Source: Deltaproteobacteria bacterium (GTDB lineage: Bacteria > Myxococcota_A > UBA9160 > JAFDDA01). Taken from it: 49,942 nt of DNA. Numbering within the stretch: the first letter of the stretch is position 1; each line of letters begins with the position of its first letter. Shown piece after piece: positions 15,956 to 24,185 of the stretch. The position numbers and the translations under genes were made by a program. The stretch lies in contig JAFDDA010000012.1 of assembly GCA_019311105.1 (NCBI GenBank), positions 1 through 49,942 of the forward strand. Direction: 5' to 3'. The notes under the pieces were generated by a model. The model made no database searches. It was not told the DNA's origin and saw only the letters and a list, made by a program, of their open reading frames with translations.

Positions 15956-17182
15956 ATGGCGCGCCCCGAAGACGTCGGCCTGTCGAGCGAGCGCCTCGCG
16001 CGCATCGACGACCACCTGAAGAAGCGATACCTGGACGCCGAGAAGATCGCGGGCGCCCTCACCCTGGTCTGGCGTCGAGGTGAAATCGCGTGGCTGTCCC
16101 CCGTCGGATCGATGGATCTCGAACGCGGCCGCCCCATGGCCGAGGACACGATCTTCCGCATCTACTCCATGAGCAAGCCGATCACCTCGGTCGCCCTGAT
16201 GCAGCTCTACGAGCACGGGCACTTCCAGCTCACGGACCGGGTCGATCGCTACATCCCCGCCTTTCGCGACCTCGGCGTCTACGAGGCGGGCAGCTTCCCG
16301 AACTATCTGACGCGGCCCAGCGCGCGCGCCATGACAGTGCAGGATCTGCTGCGCCATACCTCGGGCCTGACCTACGGCTTCATGCACCGCAGCAACGTCG
16401 ATCATGGCTATCGCAAGCTCGGCATCGGGAACGTCGACGACAAGCCCTTCGACGGCAGCCTGGCCGAGATGTGCGAGCGCCTGGGAGAGCTGCCCCTCGA
16501 GTTCTCCCCCGGCGACGCCTGGAACTATTCGGTCTCGACCGACGTCTGTGGGCGACTCATCGAGGTGATCAGCGGCGAGCCTCTGGACGAATACTTCCGT
16601 CGCCATCTCTTCGAGCCCCTCGGAATGGAAGACACGGGCTTCCACGTGGCAGCAGAAAAGGCGGATCGCCTGGCCGCCTGCTACGAGCGGGGGCGTGGCA
16701 AGAAGCTTCGTCTCCAGGACGACCCGGCGACGAGCCACTACCTCACGAAACCGAAGTTCCTGTCCGGCGGCGGCGGCCTCGTCTCGACGGCGGCCGACTA
16801 CCTCCGTTTCTGCCGCATGCTGGAAGGCGGTGGACAACTCGAAAGGCAACGGATCCTCAGCCACAAGACCCTCGAACTGATGACCCGAAACCACCTGGGC
16901 GAAGGCCGCGACCTCCAGGAGATGGCGCTCGGCCACTTCGCCGAGACGCCCTACGCCGGGACGGGCTTCGGCCTCGGCTTTTCCGTCCAGATGGATTGCG
17001 CAGCCGGTGGGCTCGTCGGTAGCGAGGGCGAGTTCGCATGGGGCGGCGCCGCGAGCACGGCCTTCTGGGTCGACCCGTTCGAAGAGTTGATCGTGATCTT
17101 CATGACGCAGTTCATGCCGTCGCGAACGTTCAACTTCCGCGGGCAGCTGAAGTCGATCATCTACGGAGCGATCGAGGACTGA
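15956..17182 (+). CDS. serine hydrolase, class C beta-lactamase / EstB fold
   Basis: A 408-residue serine hydrolase of the beta-lactamase-related esterase family. The SxxK catalytic pair is in YSMSKPITS near residue 72, the Tyr-x-Asn-equivalent is WNYSVS near 190, and GGGGLVSTAADY near 275 is the region where these esterases carry a degenerate third motif. There is no signal peptide, which points to a cytoplasmic esterase and not an antibiotic-resistance enzyme. ATG 15956 has GGAGG 6 nt upstream; the frame upstream is non-homologous. It converges on the selenoprotein gene, 24 nt away. Confidence 0.9.
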   Translation: MARPEDVGLSSERLARIDDHLKKRYLDAEKIAGALTLVWRRGEIAWLSPVGSMDLERGRPMAEDTIFRIYSMSKPITSVALMQLYEHGHFQLTDRVDRYIPAFRDLGVYEAGSFPNYLTRPSARAMTVQDLLRHTSGLTYGFMHRSNVDHGYRKLGIGNVDDKPFDGSLAEMCERLGELPLEFSPGDAWNYSVSTDVCGRLIEVISGEPLDEYFRRHLFEPLGMEDTGFHVAAEKADRLAACYERGRGKKLRLQDDPATSHYLTKPKFLSGGGGLVSTAADYLRFCRMLEGGGQLERQRILSHKTLELMTRNHLGEGRDLQEMALGHFAETPYAGTGFGLGFSVQMDCAAGGLVGSEGEFAWGGAASTAFWVDPFEELIVIFMTQFMPSRTFNFRGQLKSIIYGAIED

Positions 17183-17184
17183 CG

Positions 17185-17198
17185 CGAGCCCAGGCTCG
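17185..17198. terminator. small GC hairpin between convergent genes
   Basis: CGAGCC-CA-GGCTCG forms a 5-6 bp hairpin in the 24-nt gap between the converging serine hydrolase and selenoprotein genes. No T run follows on either strand, so it is at best a weak or factor-assisted terminator. Confidence 0.25.
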
Positions 17199-17206
17199 GG
17201 GGCCGC

Positions 17207-18409
17207 TCAGGATTTCGAGCGGTAGCCGAGCAGCGGCATCACGCGCAGGGCCAGCGGGCGCAACGCGCGACCGAGGAAGCCACCCAGCGCGGACAGCGGC
17301 GGCGTGTTGCGCGACGAGCCGAACCCGTCGATTCCGAGATCGTCGCGGATGTCCTGGGTCATGGCCGTCACGGGCCCGTCGAGCGGGATGCCCGTGGAGT
17401 CGGCGATGCGGGTCATGCGCTCGAAATTCCCCACCACCGCGGCGGTATCGACCAACGCCTCGGCGCCCATGGCGTCGAGGAGCCGCTGACGCGCCGCCGC
17501 GAGCGCGGCCTCGTCCCCGGTCACCGCCGCTTCGGCGAAACCCAGAAGCTCCTCCGCGTGGGCGATGCCGCTCTCGGCCGCGGCCTCGTCTGCCGTGACG
17601 GCCGCAACGTCGACGTCTTGCCCGGAAGCCTCGCCGCTCGCACGGAGCAGCAGTGCGTGCGAGCTGGTTCAGTAGAAGCACTCGCGCAGGGCGGAAACGC
17701 GGCCGGCCACGAGCTCGATCTGACACCGATCGATGGCGCGCGGGCTGCCTTCGAGGTTCATCATCTCGGCCATTCCGAGGTAGTGGGCCTCGGAGAGATC
17801 CTTCAGCTGGCGGACCTCGTCGGGCACGAGCGACAGGGCTTTGAGGACGTTACCCGTGCGCGGCGTCTCGTAGAGGTCGGCCTCGGGGCCCTTGGCCTGG
17901 CCCTCCGGGACCCACGGCACCCACGCCTCTCCCTCCCGAGCCCCGGCGGGGCGTTTGCGAGTCGGCTCACCGCCACGGTCGTCGTGCAAGGGTCGGGGCG
18001 GCACGCCGATGCCGCGGCAGAAGCTATCGATCGAAAACATCGTGACGATCACACCGATGGTCTCGATGTAGTGCTCGGTCGAGAGACCGCCGGCCATCAC
18101 CTTTTCGAACCAGACGTGCGAGAGGCGGCCCGGGTCGTTCACGACCTGATGGACCACCTCGATCACCGTCGCGGGCAGGATGGTCTCTCCGTCGTGCTCG
18201 CCCTCCACCGCCAGGGGCGAAAGAGCCTCTTTGCGCTTCGCACACAAGCTGCAGGCCGGTGCGCGGCGAACCTCGGCGGCGATGGCCAGCCGCTCGACGC
18301 CCGTCCACCACGTGCCCGCACGCGAAAGACGATCGAAAGCACGCTCGTGGGCCTCGCGCAGGTCGCGGCGGACGGGGATCGGGGAGTCGGCGTAGGAGTT
18401 GTCGATCAC
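17207..18409 (-). CDS. AhpD/carboxymuconolactone-decarboxylase-like selenoprotein (UGA = Sec at codon 247)
   Basis: One open frame of 400 residues if the single in-frame TGA (17671-17669) is read as selenocysteine. The sequence around it is Glu-Cys244-Phe-Tyr-Sec247-Thr-Ser-Ser-His251: exactly the C-x2-C-x3-H redox centre of AhpD-like peroxidase reductases with the second Cys replaced by Sec. The frame then stays open for a further 153 codons. A perfect 9-bp hairpin begins 4 nt after the TGA. A second CxxC (Cys53, Cys56) lies near the N-terminus. I recall this family being annotated as alkylhydroperoxidase-related (seleno)proteins. GTG 18409 is chosen because IDNSYADSPIPVRRDL looks like the family start; TTG 18445 would add 12 residues. 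It likely reduces peroxides in the cytosol. It lies just downstream of the patatin gene on the same strand. Ordinary gene calling would split it at the TGA. Confidence 0.88.
17636..17664 (-). promoter_or_regulatory. candidate bacterial SECIS hairpin
   Basis: On the coding strand the arms GCTCGCACG (17664-17656) and CGTGCGAGC (17644-17636) are perfect 9-nt complements enclosing an 11-nt loop (CACTGCTGCTC). The stem starts 4 nt after the recoded TGA, so the loop starts 13 nt after it, close to the spacing of known bacterial SECIS elements that bind SelB. The hairpin lies inside the coding region, as in bacteria generally. Confidence 0.75.
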
Positions 18410-18469
18410 GCCGGGAGCGTGCCCCCCTGGCCCGGCGCTTGTCAAGGCGGAGGTGCGTTCACACGTCGC

Positions 18470-19696
18470 TCAGAACTCCGGGTCCGAGGCCAGCAGCTCG
18501 AGCACCGCATCGTGACGGGCGCGCATGTCCTCGCGGCCGAGTTCGACGAGCCGTGACGTGTAGCAACCATCGAAGTAGAGGTAGGAGAGCAGGTCCGCCT
18601 CGTCGTCGGGGACACCCTGTTTGGCGAGGCGAGCCAGGAGCCTCGGAAGCACCCCCATGGAGCGCGCGTTCGCCTTGCTCGCGTAGCACTCGGCTGCCAT
18701 TCGACCGAGGTCCTGGCTCGGACGCAGGATTTCGGATCGAACCGGGCGATAGCCCGTGCCGCGCTGGGCCCGCACGGCGGGGTTCATGCGCTCCAGATAG
18801 GCCTCGCCGAAGGCCTCTTCGCCGCGCTCGATCATCGCGTTCACGAGCTCGATGCGTTGGAGTTCGTACTCGAGCTGATCGAGAGTCAACGCGTCGAGCA
18901 CCTTTCCCATCATGAAAGCCGGCTGGGTGACGACCTCTTCCGGATAGGGCTTCGCGGCGTCGTCGCTGTCGCGCGAGCGGCGCAGGGACACGACGAGGAC
19001 GCGGTCGGAGCGAAGGCGCAGCACCGGCGAAAGCGGTGTGTTCATGCGCAGGCCCCCATCCACGTAGTAGCGGTCGCCGATGCGAACGGCGGGGAACAAG
19101 AAAGGGATCGCTGCCGAAGCCCGCACGTGGCGGGCCGTGATGCGGCTCGGGATCGCCTGGGCGTTCGGGTCGTGGTCCCAGGGGTCGGGGTCTGCACCCA
19201 AGCCGTCCATGAATACGGTGACGCGACCCGCGCGCACCTCGGTGCAGGAGATGCAGAGCGCGCGGCCGCGGCCGCTGCGGAGATTGCGATCGAGGTGCTG
19301 CCAGGGGACGCGGTCTTCGACGATGCGCTCGAGGGGGGACACGTCCAGAAGGCCACCGATCACCTGACGTCGGCTGGTTACCCCTCCGCGCGAGCCGCGC
19401 CAGAGCCCCAGCGCGCGCAACGGCACGCCGAGCAGGTCGCTCCACCCGAGGGCGAGTACATCGCCCATCGCCATGGTCGTCCAAGTCTCAGCGAGCTGGC
19501 GCGCCCGGTTCTCTGCATCCATATGGGCGCTCGCCAGGGTGTAGGCGGCATGGATCGCCCCGACCGAAGTGCCCGAGACGACATCGAACTCGAAGCCGGG
19601 GAGTTCGGGGTAGATTCGCTCGTAGAGATAGGAGAGGGCACCGGCTTCGTATGCGCCGCGTGCCCCGCCCCCGGAAAGAACCAGCCCTGCCCTCAT
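18470..19696 (-). CDS. patatin-like phospholipase
   Basis: A 408-residue patatin-fold acyl hydrolase. The oxyanion loop GGGARGAYEAG is near residue 10, the nucleophile Ser is in SGTSVGAIHA near 43, and the catalytic Asp is in VDGGLRMN near 210, so the Ser-Asp dyad is complete. The C-terminal 150 residues are helical and variable, as in the RssA/YlbK-like group. It should hydrolyse phospholipid or acylglycerol esters; no signal peptide is present. ATG 19696 has no Shine-Dalgarno; TTGAAT lies 7 nt upstream, so it may also be leaderless. The selenoprotein gene follows after about 60 nt on the same strand, hinting at co-expression of a lipase with a peroxide-handling enzyme. Confidence 0.92.
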   Translation of the reverse strand: MRAGLVLSGGGARGAYEAGALSYLYERIYPELPGFEFDVVSGTSVGAIHAAYTLASAHMDAENRARQLAETWTTMAMGDVLALGWSDLLGVPLRALGLWRGSRGGVTSRRQVIGGLLDVSPLERIVEDRVPWQHLDRNLRSGRGRALCISCTEVRAGRVTVFMDGLGADPDPWDHDPNAQAIPSRITARHVRASAAIPFLFPAVRIGDRYYVDGGLRMNTPLSPVLRLRSDRVLVVSLRRSRDSDDAAKPYPEEVVTQPAFMMGKVLDALTLDQLEYELQRIELVNAMIERGEEAFGEAYLERMNPAVRAQRGTGYRPVRSEILRPSQDLGRMAAECYASKANARSMGVLPRLLARLAKQGVPDDEADLLSYLYFDGCYTSRLVELGREDMRARHDAVLELLASDPEF

Positions 19697-19727
19697 GTCA
19701 GGGATTCAAGCGAGGGGCGCGCTCGTG

Positions 19728-21965
19728 TCAACTGCCGGCCGCCCGGTCGACGAAGATCGGCGACGACCAGGCGCGTTCTGCGACCGGGGCGAGGCAGTCG
19801 TCGCTCTCGGGCGTTCGCCAGCCGCCATGGCACGGGGTGGTTCGCACGGCGTTGCCCTCGGCGTCGAACTCGGTTCTCAGGTTTGCACCGTTGATGGCGG
19901 GAGTGGGCTCCTGGAGCGCCCGGACGTAGTAGACGGCGTCGCGACCCGCGCGCGGGAAGGCGGGGTCGTCGAAGCTCACCTCACAACCGGCGGGGTCGGC
20001 GGGGCATTCGAAGCGCCGCCACGGGTCTTCGATCAAGAGTTCCATGGGCTCGTCGGGCGTACGGCGGGGCCGGATGCGCACCACCTCGATGGCCTGGATG
20101 GCGTGGCGTTCGTCCGACGGGTGGTGGCACTCGCCCCGGCACAGGCGTTCGAGCCGATCGGCCGATAGCCCGCGCACCGAGACGTCGGGGCAGCCGGGCT
20201 TCTGCTTCCGGCTCCCGATCGCGCGCACACGGAAACGCGGCGCTTCAACGAGTGCCACCTCGCCGCCCATCGAGATGGGCCCGTCGGGCCCGTTGTCGAG
20301 GTCGAACCAGAGGAGGATGCGCGGGCCGCTGGTGCCGTAGACCTGCCGGCGTTGCAGCGCGCCGAACACATCCTCGCGGCGCCGGCTTTCGGCATGGACC
20401 GCCACGAGCCCACCCGGGTAGAGAAAGCTCGACGTGCGTTCGACATCCACGAGTTGGCGCAGGCTGCGGGACGGGCGACTCGGCGGCTGGGCCCGCTGCG
20501 GGTCCTCCGGCGTGCCCATGATGTAGCCGCGCGTCATCCGGTCGACCGTGCGCGAGGTGATCCCGCGGACGTCGGTTGCGTAGAGGCGACCCTGCTCCTT
20601 GTATCCCGTGCCAGGCCGCGCGTTGTGGTTGTCACTCGACCCAACGAGGCCGAAGCGGAAGCGCAGGGGTTCGCCGCCCTCCCCTTCGCCGTCGGCCGAC
20701 AGGGCCAGCGCGTACTGAGCTGACTCGCGCGGGCGCAGATTCATGGCGGGCTTGAAGCAATCGCGACACTGGTCGCAGTCGAGCCAATCCTCCGGGAGCG
20801 TGTCGGGCACGACGAGGTGAGGGTCGCTGCCCGCCTCGACGGCAAGGCGTCGCGCCTCGTCGACCCGCGCATCGCATTCGTCTGCCGGCAGGTCTCCACA
20901 TCGCTCGCGGATGATCTCTCCCGCACGCCAACAACACGGGAGATACTCGGCGGTCGGCTCGGGGCAGACGGGCCCATCGGGGCCGAAGCCCGGCTCGTCG
21001 AAGCCGCGCCACGCCTCGCTGTTGCCGTGGCCCGAGTAGACCTCGAGCAGACGTTGTGCCGAGGGGTCGTGCCGTGCGGCGGTCAGCTGGTTCTCGAGCG
21101 TGGCGCGCGGCGGCGCGTGGATACCCCAGGCGAGCCCGTGGGGGATCACCAGGACGGGCAGACCCCACTGACCCAGTTTCTCGAACAAGACGTCGGGGCT
21201 GTACGCGTTCTCGCGGCAGTCGGAAGGAAGCTCGCGCGTGTCGACGCCGGCCGGGCAGTCGCGAACGCGGGTCATGCGCTCCACCCACCACAGAAAGTCC
21301 GCGTAGCCGCCAAAACCCACACCGGGCAATCGCTTCATCACGGCGACGGCCTTCATGCCCGCGCCCGGCGCGCGACCCATGGTGCCTTCGGGCAGCGACG
21401 TGATGGGGCGCGTCGGCAGCTCGTCGTCGGCCAGGCCCGGATAGATCACGTTCTTGTGGCCGAAGTGATCCTCGGCGTTCGCGGCCGCCTGGGTCCACTC
21501 CCAGCCGACGAAGGCCACGAGGTCGGGGTCGGCGGGGTCGCCCGACAGCGCGTTGCATTGCCGGATGCTCTGCTTGGTCCCTTCCCAGCGTTCTGGTGTC
21601 AGCCCTTCGGCGTGGTCGTTGATGGAGAAGAAGTCGAGCGCCGAGCAATAGCGCGCATAGTCGCAGGCATCGGCGGGAGGGTGCGCGCCCTCAGCCCCGA
21701 ACAGCGGCAGCTGGAACACGAAGGAATCGATCGAGTAGCTGGTGTGGACGTGGAGGTCGCCGAAGAGGATCTGTCGCGATGCGGCGGCCGACTCCGACGC
21801 GCGAAAGAGACCCTCGCGCGCCTGACGCTGCGCATCCACGTCGGCTTGCAGGACGGCGGGGGGCCGGGCCGCGCCCTGGATCTCACCCGCCGGCAGGTCC
21901 TCGCCGCCGCAGGCGAGCGCGAGGCCCGCCAGGAACAGCGCAGGAAGGCGACGTCGCGAGTTCAT
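19728..21965 (-). CDS. DUF3604 lipoprotein (PHP-like)
   Basis: A 745-residue DUF3604 protein. The signal peptide ends in the lipobox LALAC, so it is probably lipid-anchored outside the cytoplasm. GDLHVHTSYSIDS near 78-90 and FSINDHAEGL near 120 resemble the metal-binding motifs of PHP phosphoesterases; VIPHGLAWG, SGHGNSEAW and LVGSSDNHNARPG supply further conserved His, Glu and Asp. Many cysteines (for example CDQCRDCF and PCCW) suggest disulfides. Family members are predicted hydrolases whose substrate I cannot name. The ATG overlaps the stop of the DUF1499 gene (ATGA), so the two form an operon. Confidence 0.88.
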   Translation of the reverse strand: MNSRRRLPALFLAGLALACGGEDLPAGEIQGAARPPAVLQADVDAQRQAREGLFRASESAAASRQILFGDLHVHTSYSIDSFVFQLPLFGAEGAHPPADACDYARYCSALDFFSINDHAEGLTPERWEGTKQSIRQCNALSGDPADPDLVAFVGWEWTQAAANAEDHFGHKNVIYPGLADDELPTRPITSLPEGTMGRAPGAGMKAVAVMKRLPGVGFGGYADFLWWVERMTRVRDCPAGVDTRELPSDCRENAYSPDVLFEKLGQWGLPVLVIPHGLAWGIHAPPRATLENQLTAARHDPSAQRLLEVYSGHGNSEAWRGFDEPGFGPDGPVCPEPTAEYLPCCWRAGEIIRERCGDLPADECDARVDEARRLAVEAGSDPHLVVPDTLPEDWLDCDQCRDCFKPAMNLRPRESAQYALALSADGEGEGGEPLRFRFGLVGSSDNHNARPGTGYKEQGRLYATDVRGITSRTVDRMTRGYIMGTPEDPQRAQPPSRPSRSLRQLVDVERTSSFLYPGGLVAVHAESRRREDVFGALQRRQVYGTSGPRILLWFDLDNGPDGPISMGGEVALVEAPRFRVRAIGSRKQKPGCPDVSVRGLSADRLERLCRGECHHPSDERHAIQAIEVVRIRPRRTPDEPMELLIEDPWRRFECPADPAGCEVSFDDPAFPRAGRDAVYYVRALQEPTPAINGANLRTEFDAEGNAVRTTPCHGGWRTPESDDCLAPVAERAWSSPIFVDRAAGS

Positions 21966-22447
21966 GGGATCGGCAGGATCGCCTTCGAAAACTCCCGATG
22001 CAAGGCATCGACACGCTGACGGTTCACGCCGAAGTCCGACCAGCCGCGGCGCGCGCCGGCCCGGACGTGGATCACGCCGCCCTCTTCGTCCGCCAGCAGC
22101 TCGAGGTCGTCGACGAAGCGGAGCCAGCGGCTGCGATACTCGGCTCGCACGTAGATCCCGCTGCGGCGCTCGACGATCGTGGCGGCCGGGTCGGCCTCCA
22201 CGAGCGCTTCCAACGCCGCCAGCGCGTCGGCCGCCGAGCCGGCGAAGTTGAAGGGCTCGACCTTCTGCTTCGGCTCCAGGGCCTGGCTCGACACGCAGTT
22301 GGGCGATTGCGGGCACGGGTCGAGCTGCAAGCCAAGATGGCTCACAGGGTCGAGCAGCCCGTCGTAGGCCGCCATGGAGCGGCAGCCCACGAAGACGAGG
22401 CCGACGACGGCGAGACAGAGGACGGAAAGGCGACGCGTGGATTGCAC
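21962..22447 (-). CDS. DUF1499 lipoprotein
   Basis: A 161-residue protein with a lipoprotein signal (lipobox VFVGC) and the DUF1499 core: CPQSPNCVSS near 45-54, then VEPFNFAG and a beta-rich second half with VRAEYRSRWLRFVDDLEL and IHVRAGARRGWSDFGVNR. DUF1499 proteins are small envelope proteins of unknown role. The start is GTG 22447; TATCTT lies exactly 6 nt upstream with no ribosome site. It is the first gene of a two-gene operon with the DUF3604 protein. Confidence 0.88.
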   Translation of the reverse strand: MQSTRRLSVLCLAVVGLVFVGCRSMAAYDGLLDPVSHLGLQLDPCPQSPNCVSSQALEPKQKVEPFNFAGSAADALAALEALVEADPAATIVERRSGIYVRAEYRSRWLRFVDDLELLADEEGGVIHVRAGARRGWSDFGVNRQRVDALHREFSKAILPIP

Positions 22448-22453
22448 CCACCC

Positions 22454-22459
22454 AAGATA
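22454..22459 (-). promoter_or_regulatory. -10 element TATCTT, leaderless-type
   Basis: TATCTT (22459-22454 on the minus strand) is separated by 6 nt from GTG 22447, the DUF1499 start. It probably drives the DUF1499-DUF3604 operon as a leaderless transcript. Confidence 0.45.
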
Positions 22460-22507
22460 GCCGCCCGGTCGCCCCCGATCCCGGCCGACCAGACTCCCGG
22501 GCTGGGA

Positions 22508-22513
22508 TAGACT
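22508..22513 (+). promoter_or_regulatory. -10 element TAGACT before Fe-ADH
   Basis: TAGACT preceded by GGGA lies 26 nt upstream of ATG 22540, which has its own CGGAGG ribosome site. The layout matches that before the serine hydrolase (15924). Confidence 0.4.
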
Positions 22514-22539
22514 GGCGAACCTCTCGCACCGGAGGCCCC

Positions 22540-23739
22540 ATGCACGCCATCCAGAAGGCCCTGCACTCGCTGGTGATCGCCCTCAACCGCTTCTTGTCGA
22601 TCCTCCTTCCCGACCGGATCCCGGTGACCTTCGTCGGCGCCGAGGCATCGCGAGAGCTCTGCCAGTCGATCGCCCAGACCGGCGTGAAGAAGCCCCTGAT
22701 CGTCACCGACGCAGGCCTGGTCCAGCTCGGGATCGTCGCCCGCGTCACCTCGGCGCTGGCCGATGCGGGAGTCGAGTCGGCGGTCTACGACGGCGTCGAG
22801 CCCGACCCGACCTTCGACCAGGTGAACGCTGGCTTCGCCCAGCTCGAACGCGACGGCTGCGACGCGGTCATCGCCGTTGGCGGCGGTTCCCCCATGGATG
22901 CCGCCAAGATCATCGGCGCCATGGCGACCAACGGCGGCAAGGCCGAGAAGCTGGTGGGTACGTTCAAGGTAAGAAAGGCCCCGTTGCCCCTCTACGCGAT
23001 CCCCACGACCGCGGGCACCGGCTCGGAGGTAACCCTCGTCGCTGTGGTTTCGGACTCGAAGACCCACATCAAGGGGTTCGTCGTCGACCCGAAGCTCCTC
23101 CCCGACATGGCGGCCCTCGATCCGACCCTGATGGTCGGGCTGCCGTCCCACATCACGGCGGCCACCGGCATGGACGCCCTGACCCACGCCGTCGAGTCCT
23201 TCATCGCACGCACGTCGAACGCGCGCACCGAAGCCTGGGCCACCGCCGCCGTGCGAATGGTCTTCCAGAACCTGCCCAAGGCCTGCGCCGACGGGACCGA
23301 CCTCGAAGCGCGCAAGGCCATGTCGTTGGCCTCGTACTACGCGGGCCTCGCCTTCACACGCACCAGCGTGGGCTATGTCCACGCCATCGCCCACACGTTC
23401 GGGGCCTACTACGGGACGCCCCACGGCCACGCCAACGCCATCGTGCTGCCCCACGTCCTCGACTTCTCGAAGGGGGCAGCTCGCGATCGCCTCGCCGCGC
23501 TGGCGGACGTGATCGGGGTGGGCGGCGGCGGCCCGGAGCAGAAGGCCCAGGCCTTCATCGAGGCCGTGCGCGAACTCATGGCCCGCATCGACATCCCCTA
23601 CACCCTCTCGGATCTGCGCGAGGAGGACATCGCTCCGATCGCGAAACAGGCCCTGGGCGAGGCGGCCTTCAACTACCCGGTGCCGCGCTTCATGAGCCAG
23701 CCCGAAGCCGAAGGCCTGATCCGCGAGATCCTCGCGTAG
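22540..23739 (+). CDS. iron-containing alcohol dehydrogenase (group III)
   Basis: A 399-residue Fe-ADH family protein. The nucleotide-binding GGGSPMDAAK motif is near residue 111. The metal ligands are the Asp before HITAATGMDALTH, the His in that motif and the two His in HAIAHTFGAYYGTPHGHANA near 285-300. It interconverts an alcohol and an aldehyde or ketone with NAD(P)H in the cytosol. The length is typical. It begins with about 25 extra hydrophobic residues (IQKALHSLVIALNRFLSIL) that could be an amphipathic or membrane-associating helix, which is unusual for the family. The physiological substrate is unknown. Confidence 0.92.
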   Translation: MHAIQKALHSLVIALNRFLSILLPDRIPVTFVGAEASRELCQSIAQTGVKKPLIVTDAGLVQLGIVARVTSALADAGVESAVYDGVEPDPTFDQVNAGFAQLERDGCDAVIAVGGGSPMDAAKIIGAMATNGGKAEKLVGTFKVRKAPLPLYAIPTTAGTGSEVTLVAVVSDSKTHIKGFVVDPKLLPDMAALDPTLMVGLPSHITAATGMDALTHAVESFIARTSNARTEAWATAAVRMVFQNLPKACADGTDLEARKAMSLASYYAGLAFTRTSVGYVHAIAHTFGAYYGTPHGHANAIVLPHVLDFSKGAARDRLAALADVIGVGGGGPEQKAQAFIEAVRELMARIDIPYTLSDLREEDIAPIAKQALGEAAFNYPVPRFMSQPEAEGLIREILA

Positions 23740-23783
23740 TCGAAACGTTCAACCGCATGCCGCGACGTGCCGATACGGCCTAG

Positions 23784-24185
23784 ATGGAGATTCAGGCGAA
23801 ACCCGGACCCGGCCGCTTCCAGTGGAGCACGGGCGGTTGGTTCGGCGCTCAGCTCGGGGCGACTCTCTGGCTGCTGCTGCTCGGCGGGCTGATGCTCGGC
23901 CAGGGGCGGAGCTCGGGCGGCGTCGTGTTGGCTCTCGGCCTGCTCGTGAATGGCCTCGGCGTCTACCTCTGGAGCGCGCGAGGCACGCGGGAGCCCTACC
24001 CGGCCATCCAACTCTTCCTCGGCGCCTGCAGCGTCGTGGCGCTTGCTTCGGTGTTGCTGGCCTCGGCTTCCAACCCTTCGACGGGTGCCTCCAGTGCACC
24101 ATCGCTCCCGACCTTGCTGGTCTACCCGGCCCTCATGGGTGTGTTCCATCTGCAAGAGACGGCTTCGCGGAAATCCTCGAACTAG
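23784..24185 (+). CDS. small integral membrane protein, unknown
   Basis: A 133-residue hydrophobic protein with four likely membrane helices (about 22-40, 46-64, 77-97 and 108-122) and a short positively charged tail (ASRKSSN). No family recognised. ATG 23784 has no Shine-Dalgarno. The 3' end overlaps the convergent XRE-cupin gene through a shared CTAG (24182-24185). It follows the Fe-ADH by 44 nt and may be co-transcribed. Codon usage has the strong G/C third positions of its neighbours, which supports it being real. Confidence 0.65.
   Translation: MEIQAKPGPGRFQWSTGGWFGAQLGATLWLLLLGGLMLGQGRSSGGVVLALGLLVNGLGVYLWSARGTREPYPAIQLFLGACSVVALASVLLASASNPSTGASSAPSLPTLLVYPALMGVFHLQETASRKSSN

Noticed and set aside
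17207-17524. Separate 105-codon gene at the downstream end of the selenoprotein
   Set aside because: It is in the same frame as the upstream part with no other stop, and it has no sensible ribosome site at its GTG. It is better explained as the C-terminal part after the recoded TGA.
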